A stretch of DNA of 64,000 nucleotides from NCBI GenBank assembly GCA_902806435.1, contig CADCWO010000046.1, forward strand, positions 838 to 64,837. Reading direction: 5' to 3'. The position numbers were made by a program, and so were the translations under genes. The first letter of the stretch is position 1, and every line of letters begins with the position of its first letter. Source of the stretch: an uncultured Synechococcales cyanobacterium. GTDB lineage: Bacteria; Cyanobacteriota; Cyanobacteriia; Thermosynechococcales; Thermosynechococcaceae. Positions 18,964 to 27,958 of the stretch are shown one piece after another. Under the pieces are notes generated by a model that saw nothing but the letters and a program-made list of their open reading frames with translations, did not search any database and had not been told where the DNA came from.

Positions 18964-20358
18964 ATGAAAAGACAGCGGTTATTCTTGGCCCTAATTTTGG
19001 TCTTGGTGATTGGGTCAATTACGATCATTTCCCGAATCCCGGTTCGGCTAGGGCTAGATTTACAAGGCGGTGCCCAACTAACACTCCAGGTAAAACCCTC
19101 TGACACTGTTAAAGAAATCACTCCTCAGGTCTTAGAAGGTGTGCAACGGGTGGTAGAAGGCCGGATTAACGGTTTGGGTGTGTCAGAAGCTCTGGTCCAA
19201 ACTGTGGGCCAAGATCAATTACTCGTGCAACTGCCAGGGGTAAGTGACCCCCAACAGGCGGAGCGGATTCTTGGAGGCACCGCCCAGTTAGATTTCCGTA
19301 CCCAAAAACCTGGCACAGACGTGCAATTGCAAGTGCTACAAAAAACTGAGCAAGAACTGCTGGCCCAGCAAGCGCAGTTGAGGCAGGCTAAGGATCAGGC
19401 AGCAATTGACAAAAATCAAGCGGCTTTACAAAACAATTCTAAGGCGATCGCTGAGCTATACGAACCAACTGGTCTGACGGGTAAAAATCTCAAAGACGCG
19501 TTTGCCCAACCCACAGGTCCCGGCTCGGATAGCTGGGCTGTAGTCGTGCGCTTCAGCGGTGAGGGTGGGCAAATGTTTGCCGATCTAACGAAAAAGATCG
19601 CCGGTACAGGGCGGACCATTGGGATTTTTCTGGATCAAAAACTGATCAGTGCCCCCTCAGTGGCCGTAGAATATGCCCAAACTGGAATTACTGGTGGCAG
19701 CGCGGAGATTAGCGGCCGCTTTACTGCTCAATCTTCCAACGACTTAGCAGTGCAGCTACGTGGGGGCGCTCTACCCGTACCTGTAAGCGTTGTCGAAAAC
19801 CGGACGGTTGGCGCAACCCTGGGCAAAGACAGTGTGCGGCGCAGTATCTATGCCGGTCTGGGGGGCCTAATCTTGGTTTTGATCTTTATGGTCGCCTACT
19901 ACCGCCTGCCGGGGTTGATTGCCGACTTGGCACTGACTCTGTACGCGCTGTTGACCTTCGCCATCTTTGTGTTGCTGGGCGTCACCCTTACCTTGCCAGG
20001 GATTGCCGGGTTTATTCTCAGCATTGGCATGGCGGTTGACGCCAACGTGTTGATTTTTGAGCGAACCCGTGAGGAACTACGGGGGGGGAAAACCCTCTAC
20101 CGCTCAGTGGAGTCTGGGTTCTACCGCGCCTTTTCTAGCATCTTAGATAGCAACGTCACTACTTTGATCGCCTGCGGCGCGCTCTTCTGGTTGGGGGCTG
20201 GTCTAGTGCGAGGATTTGCGATCACGCTAGCGATTGGGGTCTGTGTCAGTATGTTTACAGCAATTACCTGTAGTCGTACCTTACTGCTGACGGCCCTCAG
20301 TATTCCAAAACTGCGTCAGCCCAGCCTGTTCTGCCCGAAAGTAGAGGTGGCGCGATGA
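18964..20358 (+). CDS. secD: Protein translocase subunit SecD
   Basis: SecD works with SecF and the SecYEG channel to drive export using the proton gradient. It has one N-terminal transmembrane segment, then the periplasmic domain with [13 protein letters not shown], a cyanobacterial Gln-rich insert (about 120-160), and five C-terminal transmembrane helices. The conserved [20 protein letters not shown] contains the Asp needed for proton coupling. The stop overlaps the secF start by four bases (ATGA at 20355-20358), so translation is coupled. Confidence 0.95.
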   Translation: MKRQRLFLALILVLVIGSITIISRIPVRLGLDLQGGAQLTLQVKPSDTVKEITPQVLEGVQRVVEGRINGLGVSEALVQTVGQDQLLVQLPGVSDPQQAERILGGTAQLDFRTQKPGTDVQLQVLQKTEQELLAQQAQLRQAKDQAAIDKNQAALQNNSKAIAELYEPTGLTGKNLKDAFAQPTGPGSDSWAVVVRFSGEGGQMFADLTKKIAGTGRTIGIFLDQKLISAPSVAVEYAQTGITGGSAEISGRFTAQSSNDLAVQLRGGALPVPVSVVENRTVGATLGKDSVRRSIYAGLGGLILVLIFMVAYYRLPGLIADLALTLYALLTFAIFVLLGVTLTLPGIAGFILSIGMAVDANVLIFERTREELRGGKTLYRSVESGFYRAFSSILDSNVTTLIACGALFWLGAGLVRGFAITLAIGVCVSMFTAITCSRTLLLTALSIPKLRQPSLFCPKVEVAR

Positions 20359-21323
20359 AGCTGAATGTGATCAAACAGCGATCGCTGTGGTGGACCCTTT
20401 CAGCGATTGTGATCATCAGTGGCTTAATTGCCATGATTATTTCTTGGCAGCAGTTCAATGTCCCGTTGCGGCCCAGCCTAGATTTTGTCGGAGGCACCCG
20501 GCTGCAGTTTGAGCTGGATTGTACTCAACCTAGCAACTGTAGTCGTCCGATTGAGCTTGCCACAGTCCGGGATGTCTTAGCTAAGCAGAATTTAGCTAAC
20601 AGCAGCCTTCAAATTCTAGGCACAGACCAGCACGCGGTTTCGATTCGTACGGTGCCTTTAGATGTAGAACAACGCAGCCAGCTCCAACGCGTTTTAAGTG
20701 AAAAAATTGGAGCGTTTGACCCCACCAAGACGCAAATTGATACTGTCGGGCCGACAGTTGGCCGGCAACTTTTGAGTTCCGGTCTACTGGCCCTACTGGT
20801 CTCCTTTGCCGGAATTACCGTTTACCTAAGCCTGCGTTTCCAGTTGGACTACGCCTTTTTTGCGATCGTCGCTCTGTTACATGATGTGCTAATTACCGTA
20901 GGCATTTTCGCCATTTTAGGGTTAGTGCAGGGTACGGAAGTTGACAGTTTGTTTATTGTTGCCTTGCTAACAATTGTTGGTTTTTCGGTTAATGACACCG
21001 TGGTGATCTATGACCGAATTCGGGAAAACCTGAAGCTGCACCCAGAGCGATCAATTGACCAAGTCGTAGAGGATGGGGTGAATCAGACCCTGGCGCGGTC
21101 TATTAATACGACTTTGACAGTTTTGCTCACCCTCTCGTCAATCTACCTGTTTGGGGGTGAAACCCTCAAGAGCTTTGCCTTAGCTTTAATCATCGGGTTT
21201 GCGATGGGCGCTTATTCCAGCATTTTTGTTGCCAGTACATTACTCGCCTGGTGGCGCAATCGCACCCCGGGGGGGGCAAATCCGGTTGTAATGAGTAGAC
21301 CTGACATCAATGTCATGCCTTAA
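20355..21323 (+). CDS. secF: Protein translocase subunit SecF
   Basis: This is the partner of SecD. The 322-residue protein has the expected pattern: one transmembrane segment ([18 protein letters not shown]), the periplasmic loop beginning [13 protein letters not shown], then five more helices with [20 protein letters not shown], which matches the SecD motif. It overlaps secD by four bases. A run of G residues near 21260-21280 lies in the cytoplasmic tail and does not disturb the frame. Confidence 0.95.
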   Translation: MKLNVIKQRSLWWTLSAIVIISGLIAMIISWQQFNVPLRPSLDFVGGTRLQFELDCTQPSNCSRPIELATVRDVLAKQNLANSSLQILGTDQHAVSIRTVPLDVEQRSQLQRVLSEKIGAFDPTKTQIDTVGPTVGRQLLSSGLLALLVSFAGITVYLSLRFQLDYAFFAIVALLHDVLITVGIFAILGLVQGTEVDSLFIVALLTIVGFSVNDTVVIYDRIRENLKLHPERSIDQVVEDGVNQTLARSINTTLTVLLTLSSIYLFGGETLKSFALALIIGFAMGAYSSIFVASTLLAWWRNRTPGGANPVVMSRPDINVMP

Positions 21324-21365
21324 TTTCGAATGTAAAGAGGCTTATCCGCTCTGGTCCTAGGTTTT

Positions 21366-21794
21366 ATGGATCAATCTCAAGACCTGCCATCTGGCCCCAT
21401 TGAGTTAGTGCCTGACTCAGCCCTAGTTCAAGAAATAGAACAGCTGCATCGGCTTTCCGTATATGGCCGTTGGTTAGTCGTCTGTTTGCTCTGGTTGACT
21501 GTTGGTACTTTGAGTCTGTGGAACTTGCGATCGGCAATTCAACTGCTACTGGACTACTTTACCTGGGCAGCCGTCCGCTACGGCATTATTTATAACCGGC
21601 TACCCTCGCTAGGGCTAATCTTTTGTATTGCCATGACCGTTTCAGTTCTAGTTTGGCAAACTCGAAATATTCTTTGGGGCAGACCTCGTCGAGAACAAAA
21701 GCGGCTAGAGCAACAGGTGTTACGCATCCGTCAGCAAGGTCCTAGCCACCCTTTATGGAAATTTGTGCGAGGTGCCGCCCCAATCAGAAACTGA
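21366..21794 (+). CDS. Small membrane protein, unknown function
   Basis: The 142-residue protein has two hydrophobic segments (residues about 35-60, WLVVCLLWLTVGTLSLWNL, and about 75-100, LGLIFCIAMTVSVLVW) with an acidic N-terminus and a basic C-terminus. It lies 42 bases after secF on the same strand, so it may be the last gene of the unit. I do not recognise a family with a known role. The IS5 element lies 100 bases beyond its stop and does not disrupt it. Confidence 0.7.
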   Translation: MDQSQDLPSGPIELVPDSALVQEIEQLHRLSVYGRWLVVCLLWLTVGTLSLWNLRSAIQLLLDYFTWAAVRYGIIYNRLPSLGLIFCIAMTVSVLVWQTRNILWGRPRREQKRLEQQVLRIRQQGPSHPLWKFVRGAAPIRN

Positions 21795-21894
21795 AAGACT
21801 ACCTTATAACTTGCTTTGAAGTTGTTACCCAAGGCTTTTGGATCATGAGCTGCTGCAAGGCGATCGCCTTGCCAGTTCTTGTATCCCTTGCTTA

Positions 21895-22799
21895 GAGGAT
21901 GTTTGAAAATGCGAGATTGTCCTAGAAAAGCCTTTTGGTAGTAGGCTGTCATCGCCAAACGATAGCCTCCAAAGAGCAATGAGTAAATCATATCCAAGTG
22001 ACTTGAGCCGAGAGCAATGGGACCTTCTTCAAACGCTATTACCTCAGTCCAAACGTCGAGGCCGTCCTCGAAGCGACCTGTTTTTGATTGTTAACGCCAT
22101 TTTTTACGTTTTGTGTGAAGGCTGTACTTGGCGAGGCTTACCTGGAGACTTCCCCCCTTGGCAAACGGTCTATACCTACTTTCGCAACTGGTGTCGGGAC
22201 GGAACCTGGGTAACAATTCACGACCACCTTTACCAATGGAGTCGAGTTGATGCTGAGCGTCCCAGCTCTCCTTCAGAGCTAATCATCGATAGTCAAAGTG
22301 TCAAAACAGCCACAATGGTTCATGAAGATGTTGGCTATGACGCTGCCAAGAAGGTTAAAGGTCGCAAGCGTCATCTGGCGGTAGATACTCTAGGGTTGAG
22401 TGTTCGGGTCCTAGTCACTCAAGCCTCTGTTCCTGAACGACAAGGGGGTAAACAGCTTTTGGAACGTGTCTATGCAACGGGTGAGACTAGTTCACGGGTT
22501 CATACGGTATGGGCTGACGGTGGCTATGACGGTTTGCCGTTCTTCAAGTGGGCTATCGACACATTGCGCTGGGTCATTCTGGTGGTGTTGAGACCCACCG
22601 AGTCCAAGGGGTTTGTGCCATTACGCAAGCGATGGAAGGTGGAACGGACGTTTGGATGGTGGAATTGGTGCCGTCGGTTGAGCAAAGATTATGAGTCTCT
22701 ACCGCAGACGAGTGAATCCTTCCTTTACTTGGCGATGATCCGAATTATGCTGAGGCGATTGGCATGAATTTCACAGGCTTGGCTTTTTCAAACATTCTC
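21895..22799 (+). mobile_element. Complete IS5-family insertion sequence (IS1031-like)
   Basis: The ends are inverted repeats GAGGATGTTTGAAAA on the left and TTTTTCAAACATTCTC on the right (about 15 bases, one mismatch). They are flanked by a TTA direct repeat (21892-21894 and 22800-22802). A three-base TNA duplication is typical of this subgroup. The element is 905 bases with one intact transposase gene. It lies between two genes and breaks neither. Confidence 0.88.
21979..22767 (+). CDS. IS5 family transposase
   Basis: The 262-residue protein has an N-terminal DUF4096-type region (YPSDLSREQWDLLQTLLP, then GCTWRGLPGDFPPWQTVYTY) and a DDE domain. The domain has Asp in ELIIDSQSVK, Asp in VWADGGYDG and Glu in RWKVERTFGWWNWCRRL. 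It fills the IS element and has an ATG start. No frameshift is needed, unlike many relatives split into two frames. It is probably functional. Confidence 0.95.
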   Translation: MSKSYPSDLSREQWDLLQTLLPQSKRRGRPRSDLFLIVNAIFYVLCEGCTWRGLPGDFPPWQTVYTYFRNWCRDGTWVTIHDHLYQWSRVDAERPSSPSELIIDSQSVKTATMVHEDVGYDAAKKVKGRKRHLAVDTLGLSVRVLVTQASVPERQGGKQLLERVYATGETSSRVHTVWADGGYDGLPFFKWAIDTLRWVILVVLRPTESKGFVPLRKRWKVERTFGWWNWCRRLSKDYESLPQTSESFLYLAMIRIMLRRLA

Positions 22800-22802
22800 T
22801 TA

Positions 22803-23137
22803 TGCCCCATGGGTGAAAACACCTTAGGTTGGCAAAGCTTGACCATCGGAATAGAGTCCATCACAGCTCTGGATAGCCTCAGTCTTAAAGTTCCTGGCTA
22901 AAAAGGTGAACCCAAAGTCCCACACCCACAGACAACTAAAATTGGTAATGTTTAAGACTGATAGCATAACTCAGCTGAAGACTTACTAGACTCTATCAGC
23001 AACTAGCAAGAGGCCTTATGCCAAGCCGAAAAGTTTGCCGGTTCAGTTTATCCTTAGAAACTCCATCTTTACCAAAAAATCAAACCGCATGGAAGTCGCA
23101 TTTAAGAACTTAAGACTACATGCCTTTAAGCTAAAGT
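22803..23137. other. Non-coding stretch after the IS5 element
   Basis: About 335 bases between the IS5 end and the next gene. I see no coding frame with support and no clear hairpin with a T tract. It is the 3' flank of the minus-strand gene at 23138. Confidence 0.3.
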
Positions 23138-23635
23138 TTAGCGAGCAGCTTTACAAGTTTGTAAAATCCGTTGATCATTTGGGCTAATAGGAGCAACAGG
23201 TTTGTAGGCCTGCAGTTTGACAGCATAAGGATAGGTAACTTCATCGTAACTGTTGATCACAGTTAGCTGTAATTCTCCTGCCTTGAGCTGCCCACGGAAA
23301 CAATCAAAGGACGAACGAGGCATATAAAATGCACCTGTTACCTGATTGTCCTTTAACTCAAACAAAAAATATTCCTGTTGAATCTGATTGGGCTTAGCTG
23401 ATTGGCCATAAAGGTAAACACCATTGGCTAGGGTATTACTAGCTGTTGGTGAAGGGGACGGAGTTACAGTAAAAGAATGATTTGGAGTATTAATGTTAGA
23501 AGCCTGCTTTTGGGCGAAGGCGGGGTAAAGATTGCTGGCTGAAAGGCTAAGACTGAGACAAAGACTTGTTAGTAAAAACTTAAGTTTTAAAGAGGACTTT
23601 ACTGGTATAGTTGATCGCCCAATTTGGCTGAGCAC
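23138..23635 (-). CDS. Secreted hypothetical protein
   Basis: The 165-residue protein has a clear signal peptide (basic start, then FLLTSLCLSLSLSASNLYPAFA, cut near residue 41). A Ser/Thr/Pro linker follows, then a compact domain with NGVYLYGQSAKPNQIQQEYF, NQVTGAFYMPRSSFDCFRG and a final ILQTCKAAR. Two cysteines, one in FDCFRG and one near the end, could form a disulfide in the periplasm. It resembles a widespread cyanobacterial protein without assigned function. Confidence 0.7.
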   Translation of the reverse strand: MLSQIGRSTIPVKSSLKLKFLLTSLCLSLSLSASNLYPAFAQKQASNINTPNHSFTVTPSPSPTASNTLANGVYLYGQSAKPNQIQQEYFLFELKDNQVTGAFYMPRSSFDCFRGQLKAGELQLTVINSYDEVTYPYAVKLQAYKPVAPISPNDQRILQTCKAAR

Positions 23636-23809
23636 TTATGTTACCTTCTTGTCTAGATTGAATAAAAAAGGGGATTAAAAATAGCACTGACTTTAACTTA
23701 TCTAAAGCTTTACTACATAGTCTTCCCTCGAGCGATGGACTTCTCGAAGTTCTAACAGCGCAATATAAGCAGGTGCGTAGGGAGATTACAGACTAGTGTT
23801 CCATGCTGT

Positions 23810-23848
23810 AAAAAAAATCGTCACCTTCTAAATTTTTAGAAGGTGACG
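23810..23848 (-). terminator. Intrinsic terminator of the sigma factor gene
   Basis: A perfect 14-base-pair stem (CGTCACCTTCTAAA with TTTAGAAGGTGACG, two-base loop, 23819-23848) is followed on the minus strand by A and then eight T residues (23817-23810). It begins 26 bases past the stop of the sigma factor gene. Confidence 0.92.
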
Positions 23849-23873
23849 CATCAATCTCGACAAAGGGACGGGA

Positions 23874-24863
23874 CTAACTAGCCAGATATTCCCGACTATT
23901 AAATTGCCGACGGCGTAGATGATCCAAGGCTTGTCGTTCAAGCTGACGAACACGCTCACGGCTAAGATTAAGTTGCTGGCCTACTTTCGCCAAAGAAAGC
24001 TCCTGACCATTATCTAAGCCAAACCGTAAGTTTATGACTGCCCGCTGTTGAGAGGTTAATTCTCCCAGCATACTATTGATATCGTCCCGCAAAGCTTCAC
24101 CTGTCATGTATTGCTCTGGTGAGGGGCCATCATCTTCCAAAAGCTCACCTAGCTCAGTGTCTTGGTTATCTCCTACACGTAAATCTAAAGAAACAGGTTG
24201 CCGGGAAAGCGTTAGGTATTCACGAATTTGTGTGGTAGGTAAATCTAACTCTTGCCCAATTTCAGCAGGGGTGGCACTACGACCCAGTTGTTGAGACAGT
24301 ACGCGCTGTGCCTTTTTTATTTTGTTTAGCTTTTCAGTAATATGAATCGGTAAACGAATCGTACGCGCTTGCTGAGCGATCGCGCGGGTTATCGCTTGAC
24401 GAATCCACCAGTAGGCGTATGTTGAAAACTTATAACCTCTAGTCGGGTCGAACTTCTCAACGCCCCGCTCTAGCCCCAAGGCACCCTCTTGAACCAAATC
24501 TAAAAGTTCTAAGTTGCGCTTTTGGTACTTCTTGGCTACTGAAACCACTAGCCGTAAGTTTCCTTCAATCATTTTTTGTTTTGCCCGTTGGCCGTGCTCC
24601 AGAGCTGTCTCTAGTTCAGCTTCAGTTAAATGAACTTTGGCTGCCCATTCTATAGGGGTGGGTTCACGATCTAGAACTTGGGCAAGAGCTTCTTTTGCTT
24701 CGTACAGGGCCATCATTTGCTGTACCTGCTTGCCATAGATAATTTCTTGCTCGTGAGTCAGCAAGGGAACACGGCCAATTTCGTGCAGATAGGTACGAAC
24801 CATATCAGCACTGAAGGCAGGCTTAGCGGTTTTCGTTTTTTTATCTATTGCTGTAGTGGCCAT
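23874..24863 (-). CDS. Group 2 RNA polymerase sigma factor (SigB/SigD type)
   Basis: The 329-residue protein has the full RpoD-like order: region 1.2 (DMVRTYLHEIGRVPLLTHEQ), region 2 (NLRLVVSVAKKYQKRNLELL, then FSTYAYWWIRQAITRAI), region 3 and region 4.2 (LSLAKVGQQLNLSRERVRQLE). It lacks the long acidic region 1.1 of the principal sigma factor, so it belongs to the non-essential group 2 that adjusts cyanobacterial transcription to stress, light or carbon/nitrogen status. One substitution, LGLERGVEKFDP where LGLIRAVEKFDP is usual, is worth noting. A strong terminator follows. Which paralogue it is (SigB, SigC, SigD or SigE) I cannot settle. Confidence 0.93.
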   Translation of the reverse strand: MATTAIDKKTKTAKPAFSADMVRTYLHEIGRVPLLTHEQEIIYGKQVQQMMALYEAKEALAQVLDREPTPIEWAAKVHLTEAELETALEHGQRAKQKMIEGNLRLVVSVAKKYQKRNLELLDLVQEGALGLERGVEKFDPTRGYKFSTYAYWWIRQAITRAIAQQARTIRLPIHITEKLNKIKKAQRVLSQQLGRSATPAEIGQELDLPTTQIREYLTLSRQPVSLDLRVGDNQDTELGELLEDDGPSPEQYMTGEALRDDINSMLGELTSQQRAVINLRFGLDNGQELSLAKVGQQLNLSRERVRQLERQALDHLRRRQFNSREYLAS

Positions 24864-25266
24864 GGTAGTACGGTTAGTTCCGTGATTAATGAGACGGGTT
24901 AATAGAATCCCAAGGTTCTAACAACCCGAAATCGATATGAGTTTGCCTAAATTTAATGGTATTACAAATCCTAAGACCTAGATAGAGAAGTAAGGGTAGG
25001 AATAACCGTACCGAAGAACAGTTATAACCGAAGTCATCAAAGACAGTCGTTTATTAACCCTCCTGCTTTTATGTTCTTAAAATCCTTAGACTTGATTTTG
25101 CGGATGAATGTTTCAATACGGCACTGGGGTATCAACAAGCTCAGTACTTTGGTTGCTGAGTGGTAAGTTCACTTAAGTAGGGAGCAACATGCTCGTACTT
25201 TGGACGAAAAATACTCATAGGCAATGGCGACATTGATAGAGTTAAAGTACTATGATTTCAAGGCTT
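24864..25266. other. Non-coding stretch between sigma factor gene and tRNA-Ser
   Basis: About 400 bases hold the divergent upstream regions of the sigma factor gene and of tRNA-Ser. A TATGAT box (about 25248-25253) lies 13 bases before the tRNA and may be its -10 element. No coding frame is credible. The long distance upstream of the sigma gene suggests an extended 5' leader or several promoters. Confidence 0.3.
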
Positions 25267-25354
25267 GGAGAGGTGGCAGAGCTGGTTGAATGCGGCAGAC
25301 TCGAAATCTGTTATGGCGGCAACGTCATCGGGGGTTCGAATCCCCCCCTCTCCG
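25267..25354 (+). tRNA. tRNA-Ser (anticodon CGA)
   Basis: The 88-base gene has acceptor stem GGAGAGG/CCTCTCC, anticodon loop CTCGAAA within GCAGACTCGAAATCTGT, a long variable arm (TATGGCGGCAACGTCATC region) as expected for a class II tRNA, and T arm GGGGGTTCGAATCCCCCC. The discriminator is G, as in serine tRNAs. CCA is not encoded. Confidence 0.95.
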
Positions 25355-25589
25355 TTTTACAAAAAGCTTTTGGGTAAGCGACGTCTAGCCATTCAACAGT
25401 AGATTGGAAACGGGCACATCACTTTGGATTCGACGAATTTTGCCATAGCCCAGTGGACAAGCCCACTGAGCAGATCGCAGCTCAGGTCGTTAAACGCAAC
25501 AACGACTAGGTCGCTGCTGAGATTTTTGGAACTGAATAGTGGTTTGGGTAGTGCCCGCTGAGCTACCCCTGCTTGCCATTGGGCAGGAA

Positions 25590-25890
25590 TTAACGAAACT
25601 GTGCGATCGCTAAACTAAAGCCAACCAATGTAAAGCGGCTTTTGTAAGGGGTGGTAGGAGACATGCGGTTGGGTATGAATAGAAAATTCCGGCGATTCAG
25701 TGCGACCTGTCTGTAAGATTCTTCGATTGTCTGCCCAACCTCTGGATACTCGGTCGTAACATCTTGTTGCTCACTAATATCCGTTTCTAAGTTGTATAGC
25801 TCCACTGGCTAGTCAAGGCCATGGCGTACCGCCTTCCAGCTACCCAGACGAATAGCCTGCTCAACCCCCCCGCTCGTGGAATTTCCATCA
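25590..25890 (-). pseudogene. Sulfatase remnant (C-terminal part)
   Basis: The minus strand reads EQAIRLGSWKAVRHGLD, a TAG stop (25812-25814), then PVELYNLETDISEQQDV and TEYPEVGQTIEESY. This matches the C-terminal region of arylsulfatase-type enzymes, where the substrate strand and 'LYNLETD' motif precede the final helix. An in-frame stop splits it, and the catalytic N-terminal two thirds, including the CxPSR formylglycine site, is absent. It is a dead fragment lying between tRNA-Ser and cysK. The 235 bases between the tRNA and this remnant show nothing convincing. Confidence 0.65.
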
Positions 25891-25979
25891 AAAACAAGTC
25901 ATAAAATCCCTAAAACCTAGCGGCAAACCGGGGTATAGTGGAAGTACTTGTGAAAGTTTTGAAGTATAAGGCTGCGGTA

Positions 25980-26945
25980 ATGATGCGAATTGCTCGTGAT
26001 GTCACTGAGCTAGTTGGGCACACGCCCTTAGTGCAGCTCAATCGTATTCCTCAAGCAGAAGGCTGTGTGGGTCAGATTGTTGTGAAGCTAGAGGCGATGA
26101 ATCCATCAGCTTCGGTTAAGGACCGGATCGGCGTCAGCATGATTGCCAAGGCGGAAGCTGCGGGTTTAATTCAGCCTGGGGAAACTATCTTGGTGGAACC
26201 AACCTCTGGCAACACGGGTATTGCCTTGGCAATGGTAGCAGCGGCAAAAGGCTATCGCTTGATTCTGACGATGCCAGATACGATGAGCCAGGAACGGCAG
26301 GCAATGTTGAAAGCCTATGGAGCGGAGCTAGAACTAACGCCTGGCACGAACGGAATGCGGGGGGCGATCGCGCGGGCCGAACAAATTACTGCCACAACTT
26401 CCAATGCGTTTATGCTCCAACAATTTCGGAACCCTGCTAATCCCCAAATCCACCGAGAAACCACAGCAGAGGAGATTTGGGCGGATACCGATGGTGAAGT
26501 GGATTTTCTGGTAGCGGGTGTTGGCACTGGCGGCACCCTGACCGGAGTGGCTGAAGTAATTAAGGCACGCAAACCGAGCTTTCGAGCAATTGCCGTCGAA
26601 CCAATTAGTAGCCCCGTAATTTCTGGAGGCAAACCGGGAGCCCATACTATTCAAGGGATTGGTCCGGGGTTCATTCCTGAGGTATTACGAAAAGATTTAA
26701 TTGACGAGGTAATTACAGTTCTGGACGAAGAGGCGATGGACTATGCCCGTCGCCTAGCTGCAGAAGAGGGATTGTTATCGGGTATTTCAACCGGGGCGGC
26801 TTTAGCGGCTGCAATTCGGGTTGCTAGACGCCCAGAAAACGCGGGTTGCTTAATTGTGATGGTACAACCCAGCTTTGGTGAGCGCTATCTAAGTACGCCG
26901 TTGTTCCAAAACTTAGAACGGCCCCAAGCGCCAGCTCTCGTTTAG
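25980..26945 (+). CDS. cysK: Cysteine synthase A (O-acetylserine sulfhydrylase)
   Basis: It uses pyridoxal phosphate to form cysteine from O-acetylserine and sulfide, the product of the sulfite reductase encoded in the same window. The PLP lysine lies in [11 protein letters not shown] (residue about 44), followed by [11 protein letters not shown] and [11 protein letters not shown], and ends with [11 protein letters not shown] took the first of two consecutive ATG codons at 25980; a GTG at 25938 would add 14 residues. Length, 321 residues, is normal. Confidence 0.94.
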   Translation: MMRIARDVTELVGHTPLVQLNRIPQAEGCVGQIVVKLEAMNPSASVKDRIGVSMIAKAEAAGLIQPGETILVEPTSGNTGIALAMVAAAKGYRLILTMPDTMSQERQAMLKAYGAELELTPGTNGMRGAIARAEQITATTSNAFMLQQFRNPANPQIHRETTAEEIWADTDGEVDFLVAGVGTGGTLTGVAEVIKARKPSFRAIAVEPISSPVISGGKPGAHTIQGIGPGFIPEVLRKDLIDEVITVLDEEAMDYARRLAAEEGLLSGISTGAALAAAIRVARRPENAGCLIVMVQPSFGERYLSTPLFQNLERPQAPALV

Positions 26946-26997
26946 AGCAGCTATCGGACACACACAGGCGACATCAGTTCGTCTCAAAGATACCTTA

Positions 26998-27038
26998 TAG
27001 CCTCCATATCTTGATCAAGAGCTGTCCTCTGGAGGCTA
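26998..27038 (+). terminator. Structured hairpin after cysK, possible terminator
   Basis: TAGCCTCCA (26998-27006) pairs with TGGAGGCTA (27030-27038) in a nine-base-pair stem. Inside the loop lies a perfect 12-base palindrome, TCTTGATCAAGA (27009-27020). There is no clear T tract after it, so it may be a weak terminator or transcript-stabilising structure. Confidence 0.4.
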
Positions 27039-27100
27039 ATTGTGGCAGTCTAAGTATAGGGATTCTCCGCCCTTGAGTGGGGGCTTCCTCAGGCTTGTGG

Positions 27101-27643
27101 ATGACTGACATAGATAGCGTCGTGACAGAATCAGCAGAAATTCAGCAAATTAGAACCCTTTACGCAGCGGGCCAAGACGCCTTTGAGCGAGGACGCTATC
27201 GAGAGTCTATACAACATCTAGCCAAAGCTAGTGCTCTATCTGCCAAGAATTCTAGTTTAGGCGGAGAAATCCAACTTTGGCTGGTCACCGCTTACGAAGC
27301 CGCAGGGCAACAGCAGGATGCAATCAACCTGTGCCGACAGCTCAACCAGCATCCAGATTTAGACACGCGCCAGCAAAGTCGCCGCCTACTCTACATTTTG
27401 GAAGCGCCGAAATTGAATATGCGTCCCGAGTGGGTTACCCAGATTCCCGATTTGAGTAACGTGACAGACAGAGATTCCACAGATTTGCAAGGTCGTACTG
27501 CGACGACGCGCCCAGCCCAAAAGCCTGTCCCTCCTGCCACTGATCTGAGCCAGGTCAACACAAAGGATAACCAATTTCTCTGGATAGCATTAATTGCGAT
27601 AGGTTTAGTGATTGGTGGGCTAGCTTGGTTCAGTCAAAGCTAA
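27101..27643 (+). CDS. TPR-like protein with C-terminal membrane anchor
   Basis: The 180-residue protein (from the ATG at 27101; a GTG at 27077 is the alternative) has two helical tetratricopeptide-like units. These are IRTLYAAGQDAFERGRYRES at about 15-35 and LWLVTAYEAAGQQQDAINLC at about 65-90. A Pro/Thr-rich linker and one C-terminal hydrophobic helix (FLWIALIAIGLVIGGLAWF) follow. That arrangement points to a membrane-tethered cytosolic scaffold. I do not know a specific function. Confidence 0.7.
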   Translation: MTDIDSVVTESAEIQQIRTLYAAGQDAFERGRYRESIQHLAKASALSAKNSSLGGEIQLWLVTAYEAAGQQQDAINLCRQLNQHPDLDTRQQSRRLLYILEAPKLNMRPEWVTQIPDLSNVTDRDSTDLQGRTATTRPAQKPVPPATDLSQVNTKDNQFLWIALIAIGLVIGGLAWFSQS

Positions 27644-27958
27644 AACTTTTTGAACTATTCCCTGGCTGAGCTCAGTTGAACTAGGGGCCAGTTCGTGGTG
27701 GCTTTAGAAATGCTATACACGGTAGCAAGTTCGTAACTGAGGCGACTACAGTCGCCTAAATTGATCACTGTAGCTCGTCTCGATTTTTGATTGCATTAGC
27801 TTGATGGTGTGATTGGGTTGCCCAGTTTTCTAAACTTGCGTTTTGCCAAAAACATTAGAGACGGGATGAAGATAGGACAGTGTAATCGACTATTCTGAAA
27901 GCTTCTATTTAGATGAGATGGGTCTGTGTCTAACTTTACTTTATGGCTGGATTGAAAC
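27644..27958. other. Non-coding stretch with a short hairpin
   Basis: About 315 bases between two same-strand genes. GGCGACT (27741-27747) and AGTCGCC (27750-27756) form a tight seven-base-pair stem without a T tract. Otherwise nothing is evident. Confidence 0.3.

Noticed and set aside
25355-25589. Plus-strand frame after tRNA-Ser with LSRSQLRSLN-like text
   Set aside because: It is short, stops soon and has no recognisable family; probably random sequence next to the sulfatase remnant.
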